From an uncultured Chromatiaceae bacterium (lineage in GTDB: Bacteria > Pseudomonadota > Gammaproteobacteria > Tenderiales > Tenderiaceae): a stretch of DNA of 61,168 nt. Made by a program: the position numbers and the translations under genes. Below the pieces are notes generated by a model. The model saw only the letters and a list, made by a program, of their open reading frames with translations, ran no database searches and was not told the origin of the DNA. Every line of letters begins with the position of its first letter. The first letter of the stretch is position 1. Of the stretch, positions 29,560 to 38,508 are shown in pieces. The stretch lies in the NCBI GenBank assembly GCA_945787785.1, contig CALZIO010000001.1:1-61168 (forward strand), written 5' to 3'.

Positions 29560-29823
29560 TTGGCTAACTCTGCTCAAGCTAGAAAACGTGCCCGTCAGGC
29601 TGAAAAAAGCCGTCAACACAATACGGGCCTGCGCTCTAACCTGCGCACACACATCAAGAATACTGTTAAGGCGATCGAAGCTGGTAACAAAGAAGACGCC
29701 CAAGCTGCCTACACGGCTGCTGTCCCTGTTATCGACAGCATGGCGCACAAAGGTATTATTCACGCCAACAAGGCTGCCCGCCATAAAAGCCGCCTGAATG
29801 CGCACATCAAAACGATGGCCTAA
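29560..29823 (+). CDS. rpsT: 30S ribosomal protein S20
   Basis: 87 residues, typical length. [21 protein letters not shown], then a long basic helical region, as in all S20. The start codon is TTG at 29560, with TAGGAG seven bases upstream; no ATG is available. E. coli rpsT also uses UUG, which is part of its feedback control by free S20, so the same autoregulation is plausible here. Single-gene unit between a sigma-70 promoter and a strong terminator. Confidence 0.96.
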   Translation: MANSAQARKRARQAEKSRQHNTGLRSNLRTHIKNTVKAIEAGNKEDAQAAYTAAVPVIDSMAHKGIIHANKAARHKSRLNAHIKTMA

Positions 29824-29841
29824 GCGCTAAACAGACATTAT

Positions 29842-29871
29842 AAAAAAACCGGTCTCGAAGCCGGTTTTTTT
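29842..29871 (+). terminator. Rho-independent terminator of rpsT
   Basis: AAAAAAACCGG (29842-29852), 8-base loop, CCGGTTTTTTT (29861-29871), 19 bases after the stop. Confidence 0.85.
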
Positions 29872-29931
29872 ATGCCCTCACCCTTGGAAATGCTAAAGCT
29901 AACTTTCGCTAGCTCCACGTCAACTAAAACC

Positions 29932-29952
29932 AGCTTCTTGTGGAAGCTTTTT
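29932..29952. terminator. Second hairpin between rpsT and proB
   Basis: AGCTTC (29932-29937), 5-base loop, GAAGCT (29943-29948), then a T-run on the plus strand; a T-run also follows on the minus strand two bases after the stem. It may end proB transcripts arriving from the right as well as read-through from rpsT. Confidence 0.5.
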
Positions 29953-29992
29953 ACATTTTCGCGTCCATTAGCGTTTTTTGCGGACTGAAGCC

Positions 29993-31120
29993 TTAAATTA
30001 TCACCAGATTATCCCGATGAATCAACTCCGATTCATCCACATAACCCAAAATCGCTTCAATCCGGTCACTCGGCTGCCTCATGATCTTACGCGCCTCTTC
30101 AGCACTGTAATTCACTAATCCACGGGCCACCTCGCGGCCACCAGGCCCCACACAAGCAACCACCTCACCACGACTAAAACTACCTTCCACCGCAGTGACA
30201 CCCACTGCCAACAGGCTGCGACCCGATTCGCGCAGTACTCGTACCGCACCTTCATCCAACACAAGGCGGCCACGTAGTTGCATATGACCTGCTAACCATT
30301 GCTTGCGCGCCACCAGGGGCTGATTGCCAGGTAACAGCAGCGTGCCTATCTCGTCACCCGCGGCAATCTTCTGCAATACTCCAGGCTCTCCCCCAGGCGC
30401 AATCAGGGTCGCCGCACCGGAGCGCGCCGCTCGCTCTGCTGCACGCACCTTGGTCAGCATGCCGCCTCGGCCCAGGGATCCCACACCACCGCCAGCTGCC
30501 ATTTTCTCCAGCTCAGGATCACCGGCCTGACGCTCGCGAATCATGGCAGTCTCCGGGTTCTGGCGCGGATCAGCCTCGTACATCCCCGGTTGGTCGGTTA
30601 ACAACACCACCAGCTCTGCCTCGATCAGATTACCCACCAGCGCGGCCAGGGTATCGTTATCACCAAAGCGAATCTCATCCACCGCCACAGTGTCATTTTC
30701 ATTCACTACCGGCACAACACCCAGATCAAGCAAGGCGCGCAAGGTACTGCGCGCATTGAGATAGCGGCGCCGATCAACCATGTCTTCATGGGTCAACAAT
30801 ACCTGTGCGGTATGGATATCATATTGCTGAAAACGTGATTCGTAGGCTTGCACCAGGCCCATCTGGCCAATTGCCGCTGCCGCCTGTAGTTGATAAATGG
30901 CATGAGGGCGCCTGGTCCAACCGAGCCGCTGCATACCTTCGGCCACCGCGCCGGAGGAGACCAACACCAGCTGAATGCCTTGTTTGCGCAGAGCGGCAAT
31001 CTGCTCCACCCATGCAGCAATCAACTCATGATTCAGCCCCTGGCCGTCATTGGTCACCAGTGAGCTGCCGACCTTAACCACCCAGCGCTTTGCTTGACCT
31101 AATTTTTGGCGTGATGTCAT
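29993..31120 (-). CDS. proB: Glutamate 5-kinase ProB
   Basis: 375 residues from the ATG at 31120. An in-frame TTG at 31165 overlapping obgE would add 15 residues that do not look conserved. The amino-acid kinase domain starts [15 protein letters not shown] and has [37 protein letters not shown] and [17 protein letters not shown]-terminal PUA domain begins near KQWLAGHM. It phosphorylates glutamate in the first step of proline synthesis and is feedback-inhibited by proline. It follows obgE closely in the rplU-rpmA-obgE-proB arrangement. Confidence 0.95.
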   Translation of the reverse strand: MTSRQKLGQAKRWVVKVGSSLVTNDGQGLNHELIAAWVEQIAALRKQGIQLVLVSSGAVAEGMQRLGWTRRPHAIYQLQAAAAIGQMGLVQAYESRFQQYDIHTAQVLLTHEDMVDRRRYLNARSTLRALLDLGVVPVVNENDTVAVDEIRFGDNDTLAALVGNLIEAELVVLLTDQPGMYEADPRQNPETAMIRERQAGDPELEKMAAGGGVGSLGRGGMLTKVRAAERAARSGAATLIAPGGEPGVLQKIAAGDEIGTLLLPGNQPLVARKQWLAGHMQLRGRLVLDEGAVRVLRESGRSLLAVGVTAVEGSFSRGEVVACVGPGGREVARGLVNYSAEEARKIMRQPSDRIEAILGYVDESELIHRDNLVII

Positions 31121-31161
31121 GGGGATGAAATAGTTAATCAATTTAAGGCTATTGTCGCGCC

Positions 31162-32190
<1,029 letters not shown>

Positions 32191-32212
32191 CTAGAATAAT
32201 GCACTAGATAAA

Positions 32213-32237
32213 CAAAAAGCCCCGTCACTGACGGGGC
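32213..32237 (-). terminator. Rho-independent terminator after rplU-rpmA
   Basis: GCCCCGTC (32219-32226), 3-base loop, GACGGGGC (32230-32237); read on the minus strand it is followed by TTTTTG. Lies 32 bases after rpmA and 26 bases before obgE. Confidence 0.8.
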
Positions 32238-32268
32238 CCTGTTAGCATAGCTCTACTTTTCGGAAAAC

Positions 32269-32526
32269 TTAAGCAGGAACTACGCTGACGAATTTACGAT
32301 TTTTTGGCCCTTTGATCTCGAAGATCACTTCGCCATCCACCTTGGAAAACAAGGTGTGATCATGACCGCAACCAACGTTAACTCCAGGGTGGAAACGCGT
32401 GCCGCGCTGACGCACAATAATGCCCCCAGCATTGATCTTCTGCCCGCCGAAAACCTTTACGCCCAGGCGTTTACTTTCGGAATCGCGGCCATTACGACTA
32501 CTACCACCAGCTTTCTTATGTGCCAT
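32269..32526 (-). CDS. rpmA: 50S ribosomal protein L27
   Basis: 85 residues. [20 protein letters not shown], then LGVKVFGGQ and [17 protein letters not shown], the invariant L27 core. The N-terminus reaches the peptidyl-transferase centre. No cleavable N-terminal extension of the Firmicutes kind. It is 26 bases after rplU. Confidence 0.97.
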   Translation of the reverse strand: MAHKKAGGSSRNGRDSESKRLGVKVFGGQKINAGGIIVRQRGTRFHPGVNVGCGHDHTLFSKVDGEVIFEIKGPKNRKFVSVVPA

Positions 32527-32552
32527 TTCTGAATACCTCTTTGACTCGCTGC

Positions 32553-32864
32553 TTAGCCGGCAATACCGGTAATCTGCAGCTCAGTGTAATCTTGACGATG
32601 CCCCATCTGCTTGCGCGAATGCTTACGACGACGGAACTTGATGATCTTGATCTTCTCACCACGACCATGCGCAGTGACAGTCGCCGTGACCTTACCACCA
32701 TCGAGGTAAGGCGCACCGACCTTGACGTCATCACCGTTGGTGACCATCAGAACCTTGTCGATCTCAACTGAGCCACCTTCTTCTACTGGCAGTTTTTCAA
32801 CTCGAACCACATCGCCTTCGGCAACGCGATATTGTTTGCCACCGGTTACTATGACAGCATACAT
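32553..32864 (-). CDS. rplU: 50S ribosomal protein L21
   Basis: 103 residues, standard length. [25 protein letters not shown] at the start and [26 protein letters not shown] at the end are the family signatures. Binds 23S rRNA. First gene of rplU-rpmA, with a good promoter at 32939-32967. Confidence 0.97.
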   Translation of the reverse strand: MYAVIVTGGKQYRVAEGDVVRVEKLPVEEGGSVEIDKVLMVTNGDDVKVGAPYLDGGKVTATVTAHGRGEKIKIIKFRRRKHSRKQMGHRQDYTELQITGIAG

Positions 32865-32938
32865 GCCGTTTTCTCCAAACCTGTTTATTAATAGCCCCGC
32901 CCTAACGGGCAGAAACTGATAAATCCAAAAGAGGGCGA

Positions 32939-32967
32939 ATTTTACTCCCTGTCGGGCCTCAGGTCAA
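32939..32967 (-). promoter_or_regulatory. sigma-70-type promoter of rplU-rpmA
   Basis: On the minus strand: TTGACC (32967-32962), 17-base spacer, TAAAAT (32944-32939), about 75 bases before the rplU ATG. Confidence 0.65.
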
Positions 32968-32993
32968 ACTCCTGTTTGTGCAAATAAAAGCGC

Positions 32994-33023
32994 TTGTAAG
33001 GGCGGGTTGTTCGCCTCTAAAAT
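32994..33023 (+). promoter_or_regulatory. Candidate sigma-70 promoter of ispB
   Basis: TTGTAA (32994-32999), 18-base spacer, TAAAAT (33018-33023). The expected transcript start would be almost at the ATG at 33033. Confidence 0.45.
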
Positions 33024-33032
33024 GATTAACTT

Positions 33033-34049
33033 ATGCAGAATCTACAAAATCAAGTCTCAGAGACAGCAACCCCCGCCACGATCGACATGCAGGGCATTAT
33101 CGATATGACCCGTGGTGATATGGCGGCAGTCAATCAGGTGATCCAAAACCGGTTGCAGTCTGAAGTAGTTCTGATCAACCAGATGGGACACTATATTATA
33201 AACAGCGGTGGTAAACGCCTGCGTCCGTTACTGGTGTTATTGACGGCTCGAGCATTTGGCTACTCTGGTGCTCAACACGTTGAAATTGCTGCAATAATTG
33301 AGTTTATCCACACCGCCACACTACTCCACGATGATGTTGTCGATGGCTCAGACATGCGCCGTGGAAATGAAACCGCCAATAATATCTGGGGCAATGAAGC
33401 CAGCGTTCTGGTAGGGGATTTTCTTTACTCACGCGCCTTCGAAATGATGGTTGATGTTAAAAATATGCGGGTAATGGAGATATTGGCACATGCCACCAAC
33501 ACCATCGCCGAGGGGGAAGTGCTGCAACTGCTCAATTGCCACGATGCCGACACCACCGAAGCGAGCTATTTGGAAGTCATCCACTCAAAAACAGCCAAAC
33601 TGTTTGAGGCTGCCACCCAATTGGGAGCTGTGATCAGCGCAAGATCGGAAGCAGAAGAACGGGCTATGGCCGCCTATGGCATGCATATTGGCACCGCATT
33701 TCAGCTGATCGATGATGTGCTTGATTACAGCTCCAGCGCTGAAGAAATCGGTAAAAATATTGGGGATGACCTAGCCGAAGGCAAACCGACACTGCCACTA
33801 ATATATGCCATGCGCAAAGGTACAGCTGAACAGGCCCATGTCATCCGCAGCGCTATCGAAAATGGAGGCCGGAACCAGATTGCAGAAGTCATTGACGCTG
33901 TTCACTCAACGGGCGCCATAGCCTATACCGCCCAACTGGCTGATCAAGAGGCAAAAATGGCCGCGCTAGCGCTTGCCATCATCCCACCAAGCGAATATAA
34001 AGATGCGTTATACGCACTTGCTGATTTCTCAGTCAACCGAACTTACTAA
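33033..34049 (+). CDS. ispB: Octaprenyl/all-trans-polyprenyl diphosphate synthase IspB
   Basis: 338 residues. A trans-isoprenyl synthase that elongates FPP with IPP to make the ubiquinone side chain. First Asp-rich motif DDVVDGSDMRRG after LLHDD; second motif LIDDVLDYS; GGKRLRPLLVLL for IPP binding. The length is about 15-18 residues over E. coli IspB because of the N-terminus. An ATG at 33087 (MQGIIDM) gives a more usual length and is a real alternative, and neither has a Shine-Dalgarno. It is divergent from rplU, as in E. coli. Confidence 0.93.
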   Translation: MQNLQNQVSETATPATIDMQGIIDMTRGDMAAVNQVIQNRLQSEVVLINQMGHYIINSGGKRLRPLLVLLTARAFGYSGAQHVEIAAIIEFIHTATLLHDDVVDGSDMRRGNETANNIWGNEASVLVGDFLYSRAFEMMVDVKNMRVMEILAHATNTIAEGEVLQLLNCHDADTTEASYLEVIHSKTAKLFEAATQLGAVISARSEAEERAMAAYGMHIGTAFQLIDDVLDYSSSAEEIGKNIGDDLAEGKPTLPLIYAMRKGTAEQAHVIRSAIENGGRNQIAEVIDAVHSTGAIAYTAQLADQEAKMAALALAIIPPSEYKDALYALADFSVNRTY

Positions 34050-34053
34050 CACT

Positions 34054-34130
34054 CGGAGTGTAGCTCAGCCTGGTAGAGCACTGCCTTCGGGAGGCAGGGG
34101 CCGGAGGTTCGAATCCTCTCACTCCGACCA
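34054..34130 (+). tRNA. tRNA-Pro (anticodon CGG)
   Basis: 77 bases with encoded CCA. The acceptor CGGAGTG pairs with CACTCCG, the D-arm has GTAGCTCAGCCTGGTAGAGC, and the anticodon stem CTGCC/GGCAG encloses the loop TTCGGGA, giving anticodon CGG with G37. The T-arm carries GGTTCGAATCC. It reads CCG. It begins 4 bases after ispB ends. Confidence 0.97.
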
Positions 34131-34157
34131 ACCAACGTTATTTATCTCAACAACATC

Positions 34158-34376
34158 ATGATTTTTCGACTACTACTCGCCATATTCTTTGTTGGACTGG
34201 TTGTCTATTTATTCAGACGACTCGTTAAAAGTTTTAACAAATCCGAACCACAGAAAAAAATTGATCAGTTTGATGATACCGTGAGCTGCGAAATTTGTGG
34301 CTTGCGCCTACCCAAACAAGATGCCATTGAAAAAGATGGCCAGCATTACTGCAGCAAGGAGCATGCAGAGCAGTAA
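34158..34376 (+). CDS. Small PP0621-type membrane-anchored zinc-ribbon protein
   Basis: 72 residues. One N-terminal membrane span (about 3-20), a basic/polar linker, then a compact metal-binding unit CEICGLRLP...HYCSKEH with three Cys and one His as likely zinc ligands. This layout fits the PP0621 family, a small conserved gammaproteobacterial protein of unknown function often found near pilS-pilR and tRNA genes. It lies 27 bases after tRNA-Pro and 320 bases before pilS, with a MITE-like element in the gap. The family call is from recall, not a search. Confidence 0.75.
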   Translation: MIFRLLLAIFFVGLVVYLFRRLVKSFNKSEPQKKIDQFDDTVSCEICGLRLPKQDAIEKDGQHYCSKEHAEQ

Positions 34377-34431
34377 ACAGCTCTATAACTATCGAACTCT
34401 GTTCCGATATAAAATGGTATATCTTGACTTA

Positions 34432-34648
34432 GGGACACTCTGATTAATTCGTCATTCACCCAAAGAACGGGCACAAGCCGGGCGAAGCGTAGTGTACGAG
34501 TCCATGGATGGGCGAGGTAGACCCTGTCAGGAACATAAGGTCGAGACCCGGAATCCAGTGTTTCTAATTCAATACCTTAGAGGATTCCGGCCCTTGTGCC
34601 CTTTGGGTATGCGCCGGAATGACGAAAAACGAATTAATCAGAGCATCC
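34432..34648. mobile_element. MITE-like element with terminal inverted repeats and TTA target duplication
   Basis: 217 bases with no open frame of note. The ends are inverted repeats sharing CTCTGATTAATTCG, with GTCATTC nearby on each side (left 34438-34457, right 34617-34643). TTA flanks both ends (34429-34431 and 34649-34651), consistent with a target duplication. Inside are further inverted pairs: GGGCACAAG (34469-34477) with CTTGTGCCC (34593-34601), and CCGGAATCC (34548-34556) with GGATTCCGG (34582-34590). Most of the element could therefore fold into one long hairpin. It fills the gap between the PP0621-like gene and pilS. Confidence 0.6.
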
Positions 34649-34696
34649 TTAGATTTACCTCATTCCAAGCTACAACCATACTGACCAACACAGGAA

Positions 34697-36319
34697 ATGA
34701 TTTCCGCAACTAACACAGAACCAACGCAAGCAACCCTGCCATCCCAGCAGACATGGCGCCCCCTGCGTTTATTCAACCTCTATCGCCTGCTGATTTCTGG
34801 TGCCTTATTAATTTACGCGCTAAGTGACTTCAGTATTAAAGCGATTGGTCATTACAGTCCTCTATTATTTAAATCTGTCGCAATCGTTTATTTCATTGTT
34901 TGCATCATTAATTTTTTAACCATCAAATGGCAAAGACCTGGATTCTCAACGCAGGTTTATACACAGGTAATCATCGACATCATCGCCATCACGCTGATTA
35001 TGCATGCCAGTGGCGGCATTCAGAGCGGCTTTGGCATGTTGATTATCGTGGCCGTTGCCGGTGGTAGTATTTTGTTGGCAGGCAAAACAGCCCTGGAATT
35101 CGCGGCAATAGCGGCTCTGATGCTATTGGGTGAACATATTTATCTTCAGCTTTCAGACCCTGACGCTTCAACTGCATATACACAGGCCGGTCTGTTAGGC
35201 GCCGCCTTCTTCGCCACCGCCTTGTTGTCTCACGCCTTGGCCAAACGCGTCAGAGTGAGCGAAGCTCTAGCGGAAAAACGCGGCGTTGACCTCGCCAACA
35301 TGCAACAGCTGACCCAATACATCATTCAGCAGATGCAAACGGGCGTGGCAGTAATCGATAACCACACCCAGCTATGGCAGATCAATGAATCTGCACGACA
35401 ACTTCTCAATATCCCTACTCCTAAAAACAATCCCCCCCTATCACAGGTCTGCCCCGAACTAGCGTTTCAATACCAGCTCTGGCTGAAGGATACCGGCACC
35501 GCACCTCAACGCTTCCAGCCAGGTACTAGCGCCACTGAAGTACTGCCACATTTTGCCCAACTGGGGGAACAGATTGGCACATTGATATTCCTTGAAGACA
35601 CGGCAGCCATGAGCCAGCAGGCACAGCAACTCAAACTTGCCTCATTGGGCCGTCTAGCCGGCAGTATTGCCCACGAAATACGTAACCCGCTTGGCGCGAT
35701 TAGTCATGCCGGTCAATTATTGGCTGAGTCAAACAACCTGGATAAGCATGATATCCGCCTCACTGAAATCATTCGCACCAACACCCAGCGCATGAACAGC
35801 ATTATCGAAAACATTCTGCAACTGGGCCGCCGCAACCAGGCTGAGCCAGAAGTTATCGCCTTAAAACCCTGGCTGGAAAGTTTTATCGACGAATTCTGTC
35901 GTGGGCAAAATAGCAATCCTGACCTTATTACTCTTGAAATAGAGCCAGCCAGCCTGACATGTGAATTTGATACCAGTCAATTACATCAAGTACTTTGGAA
36001 TCTGTGTCATAACGGAATACGTCACAGCCATTCACTCATCAATGAGTCCAGGTTATTGCTAATTGCAGGCAAAAAAGAAGACCAACCCGCACCATTTCTC
36101 GAAGTTATCGATTTCGGACCCGGGGTACCAGAAGAGGCTATCGAACACCTGTTCGAACCCTTCTTCACCACGGAAACAAAGGGCACGGGATTAGGACTTT
36201 ATATTGCGAAAGAACTGACTGAATGTAATTATGCACATTTGAGTTATTTCCCCGCCGAGACTGGCGGAAGCTGTTTTCGCATTACTTTTGCTGATCCAAG
36301 ACGACGGAGAACGGCCTAG
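34697..36319 (+). CDS. pilS: Sensor histidine kinase PilS
   Basis: 540 residues: six predicted membrane spans in about residues 25-190, a PAS-like region about 205-300, the HisKA domain with phospho-acceptor His326 (GSIAHEIRNPLGAISHA), and an HATPase domain with N box NLCHNGIRHS, G1 DFGPGVP and G2 GTGLGLYIAKEL. In Pseudomonas PilS sits in the inner membrane, senses PilA levels and controls PilR phosphorylation. The stop overlaps the pilR GTG by one base. Confidence 0.93.
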   Translation: MISATNTEPTQATLPSQQTWRPLRLFNLYRLLISGALLIYALSDFSIKAIGHYSPLLFKSVAIVYFIVCIINFLTIKWQRPGFSTQVYTQVIIDIIAITLIMHASGGIQSGFGMLIIVAVAGGSILLAGKTALEFAAIAALMLLGEHIYLQLSDPDASTAYTQAGLLGAAFFATALLSHALAKRVRVSEALAEKRGVDLANMQQLTQYIIQQMQTGVAVIDNHTQLWQINESARQLLNIPTPKNNPPLSQVCPELAFQYQLWLKDTGTAPQRFQPGTSATEVLPHFAQLGEQIGTLIFLEDTAAMSQQAQQLKLASLGRLAGSIAHEIRNPLGAISHAGQLLAESNNLDKHDIRLTEIIRTNTQRMNSIIENILQLGRRNQAEPEVIALKPWLESFIDEFCRGQNSNPDLITLEIEPASLTCEFDTSQLHQVLWNLCHNGIRHSHSLINESRLLLIAGKKEDQPAPFLEVIDFGPGVPEEAIEHLFEPFFTTETKGTGLGLYIAKELTECNYAHLSYFPAETGGSCFRITFADPRRRRTA

Positions 36320-37668
36320 TGAATACCAAAGCCATCGCGCTGGTAGTAGACGATGAGCCAGACATTCTTGAACTGCTCGAGATGACCCTCGCGCGCATGG
36401 ACATCATCGTCCATACTGCTGCTAATACTGAAGAAGCAAAAAAACAGCTAGCCTGCACCCAATACGATCTGTGCCTGACCGATATGCGCCTTCCCGACGG
36501 CGATGGCCTTGATCTGATCAAACATATTCAACTGCACTACGCCAACACCCCTGTCGCCATGATCACCGCCCACGGCAATATGGAAGCCGCGATTACTGCA
36601 CTGAAAAGCGGCGCCTATGATTTTGTCTCCAAGCCTGTCGACCTGCAAGTGTTGCGCAACCTGGTCAACACTGCACTTAAATTAAAACGTGGCGAACCCA
36701 GCCAGGTGGAACGCCGCAGTCGTGACACCCTGCTGGGCGACTCAGTACAAATTCGCAAGATCCGCAACAAGATTTTAAAACTGGCCCGTAGTCAGGCACC
36801 TGTTTATATCAGCGGTGCCTCTGGCTCAGGAAAGGAGCTGGTTGCCCGCTTGATCCACGACAAAGGACCTCGTACCGACGCACCCTTCATACCGGTCAAC
36901 TGTGGTGCCATCCCGGAAACATTAATGGAGAGCGAGTTCTTTGGTCACAAAAAAGGCAGCTTCACTGGCGCCAACACAGACAAGGCCGGACTGTTCCAAG
37001 CGGCAGATGGCGGCACACTTTTTCTGGACGAAGTTGCCGACCTGCCCCTGCACATGCAGGTCAAGCTGCTGCGGGCCATCCAGGAAAAATCGGTTCGTCC
37101 GGTTGGCGCGCAGATAGAACTGCCTGTCGATGTACGCATATTAAGCGCCACACACAAGGATCTGCACCAGCTGGTCGAACAAGGGCAATTCCGCCAAGAC
37201 CTGTTCTATCGCATCAATGTTATTGAGCTAAAAGTGCCTGGACTGCATGAACGAAGCGATGACATCCCGCAATTGGCTGAGCATTTTTTGACCAAAATTG
37301 CAGATCAGGCTGGCCTAAAAAAACCAACACTTTCAGAGGGTGCGCTTGAGGCGCTGAGAAAATACCCTTTCCCTGGAAATGTCAGGGAACTCGAAAATAT
37401 CCTTGAACGCGCATTGACACTCTGTGAAGAAGATATTATTGAAATGGATGACCTACAGCTTCCGGCTATAAACGTCGGTACCAGTAATAATACCCCAGAA
37501 GCGGAACAGCCAGAACAAGCGCTTGACTCATTTCTAGGCAATCAAGAAAAAGAGGCGATCGAAAAGGCGCTTGAACAAACCAGATACAACAAAACCGCCG
37601 CAGCGAAATTGCTTGGCATCTCTTTCCGACAACTGCGCTACCGTCTGAAAAAGCTAGGCATTGACTAA
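36319..37668 (+). CDS. pilR: Sigma-54-dependent response regulator PilR
   Basis: 449 residues with a GTG start. A receiver domain with phospho-acceptor Asp55 and acidic pocket DDE; an AAA+ domain with Walker A GASGSGKE (about 166-173), the sigma-54 contact loop GSFTGA (213-218) and a Walker B region FLDEVADLP; and a C-terminal Fis-type helix-turn-helix (YNKTAAAKLLGISFRQLRYRLKKLG). It should activate pilA from the sigma-54 promoter found 215 bases downstream of its own stop. Translationally coupled to pilS. Confidence 0.95.
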   Translation: MNTKAIALVVDDEPDILELLEMTLARMDIIVHTAANTEEAKKQLACTQYDLCLTDMRLPDGDGLDLIKHIQLHYANTPVAMITAHGNMEAAITALKSGAYDFVSKPVDLQVLRNLVNTALKLKRGEPSQVERRSRDTLLGDSVQIRKIRNKILKLARSQAPVYISGASGSGKELVARLIHDKGPRTDAPFIPVNCGAIPETLMESEFFGHKKGSFTGANTDKAGLFQAADGGTLFLDEVADLPLHMQVKLLRAIQEKSVRPVGAQIELPVDVRILSATHKDLHQLVEQGQFRQDLFYRINVIELKVPGLHERSDDIPQLAEHFLTKIADQAGLKKPTLSEGALEALRKYPFPGNVRELENILERALTLCEEDIIEMDDLQLPAINVGTSNNTPEAEQPEQALDSFLGNQEKEAIEKALEQTRYNKTAAAKLLGISFRQLRYRLKKLGID

Positions 37669-37680
37669 ACAAGCCTCATT

Positions 37681-37717
37681 TCTGTCAGCAAGTGACAAAA
37701 AGTGTCACTTTGTCAGC
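37681..37717 (+). promoter_or_regulatory. Candidate PilR-binding region: palindrome with repeated TGTC
   Basis: The inverted repeat AAGTGACA (37690-37697)-N5-TGTCACTT (37703-37710) is flanked by TGTCAG on both sides (37683-37688 and 37711-37716). PilR sites in Pseudomonas are described as repeated (C/G)TGTC; here CTGTC, GTGTC and inverted GTGAC occur. The block lies about 175-200 bases upstream of the sigma-54 promoter, a usual enhancer distance. It could instead be a pilR terminator hairpin, but there is no clean T-run. Confidence 0.45.
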
Positions 37718-37883
37718 TGTTAATTGACTAAATACTAAACTTTTTTTGTTTAATCCTAAAAATATCTCATTCATAAACCACACTGATAACCTACTGTTCA
37801 ATCAGGAATAATATGGCATAATATCGCCCACACCAGGGACGGTTGAGTAACAAAATCATGTTTTTCCTCCCCCCTGAATAAAC

Positions 37884-37899
37884 TGGCACGGTAAGTGCA
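37884..37899 (+). promoter_or_regulatory. sigma-54 promoter of pilA
   Basis: TGGCACG (37884-37890), 4 bases, GTGCA (37895-37899), with the required 10-base gap between the GG (-24) and GC (-12) elements. One base from the TTGCA consensus. The expected transcript start is near 37910, giving a leader of about 120 bases. Confidence 0.85.
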
Positions 37900-37938
37900 A
37901 AATATCCTACGAGGCAGAAAAGTTCCGCGATCATTAAA

Positions 37939-37993
37939 GTCTTAATACTTAAGACCGATATGGATAGCGAAGAACATTTTAAGCTTGGTTCTT
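37939..37993 (+). promoter_or_regulatory. Two stem-loops in the pilA 5' leader
   Basis: GTCTTAA (37939-37945)-TAC-TTAAGAC (37949-37955), and AAGAAC (37970-37975)-N12-GTTCTT (37988-37993). Both lie between the predicted sigma-54 start and the pilA ATG. They may stabilise the mRNA or control translation. Confidence 0.4.
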
Positions 37994-38032
37994 AAACTAC
38001 AAACTAATCTCATGCATTGAGGAGAAAGCAAG

Positions 38033-38437
38033 ATGAAGAAGCAACAAGGTTTTACACTGATTGAATTGATGATCGTTGTAGCGATCATTGGTATTTTGGC
38101 TGCGATTGCCGTGCCTTCTTACCAAGACTATATGAAGCGTTCAAAGGCTTCTGAACTGATAAATGTGTCGTCTGGCGCAAAAGCATCCGTCTCTGATTAT
38201 ATGGTTACAAAAAATGTCCTTCCAAGCAATGCTACAGAAGCTGGCTTTACACCCGTGTCAACCAACTATGTTTCCACCATGGTTTGGAACACCAGCCAGA
38301 TTGATATTTCGGCAAAAAGCGCTGAGATTGGCACAATGACCATCACTCTGAAACCTGAGCTTTCTGGTGGCAATGTTCTCTGGACTTGCACCTCATCTGG
38401 TACAGATGCCAAATTTGCCCCATCAAGCTGTCGTTAA
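38033..38437 (+). CDS. pilA: Major type IV pilin PilA
   Basis: 134 residues. The leader MKKQQG is followed by [27 protein letters not shown], a classical type IVa pilin N-terminus with Glu5 after processing by PilD. The D-loop is closed by Cys119 and Cys133 next to the C-terminus. AGGAG eight bases before the ATG. It is the fibre subunit, driven by the sigma-54 promoter with PilR encoded just upstream, and ended by a strong terminator. A GT-C-like membrane protein starts 71 bases further on, the position occupied by pilin glycosyltransferases such as TfpO in Pseudomonas. Confidence 0.94.
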   Translation: MKKQQGFTLIELMIVVAIIGILAAIAVPSYQDYMKRSKASELINVSSGAKASVSDYMVTKNVLPSNATEAGFTPVSTNYVSTMVWNTSQIDISAKSAEIGTMTITLKPELSGGNVLWTCTSSGTDAKFAPSSCR

Positions 38438-38458
38438 TATCTTTAACGCCACACCAAG

Positions 38459-38494
38459 ACGGGGCCACGCATATTACGTGGCCCCGTTGCTTTT
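38459..38494 (+). terminator. Rho-independent terminator of pilA
   Basis: ACGGGGCCACG (38459-38469), 7-base loop, CGTGGCCCCGT (38477-38487), then TGCTTTT. 21 bases after the pilA stop. Confidence 0.85.
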
Positions 38495-38508
38495 GAATCT
38501 AGCAAAAC

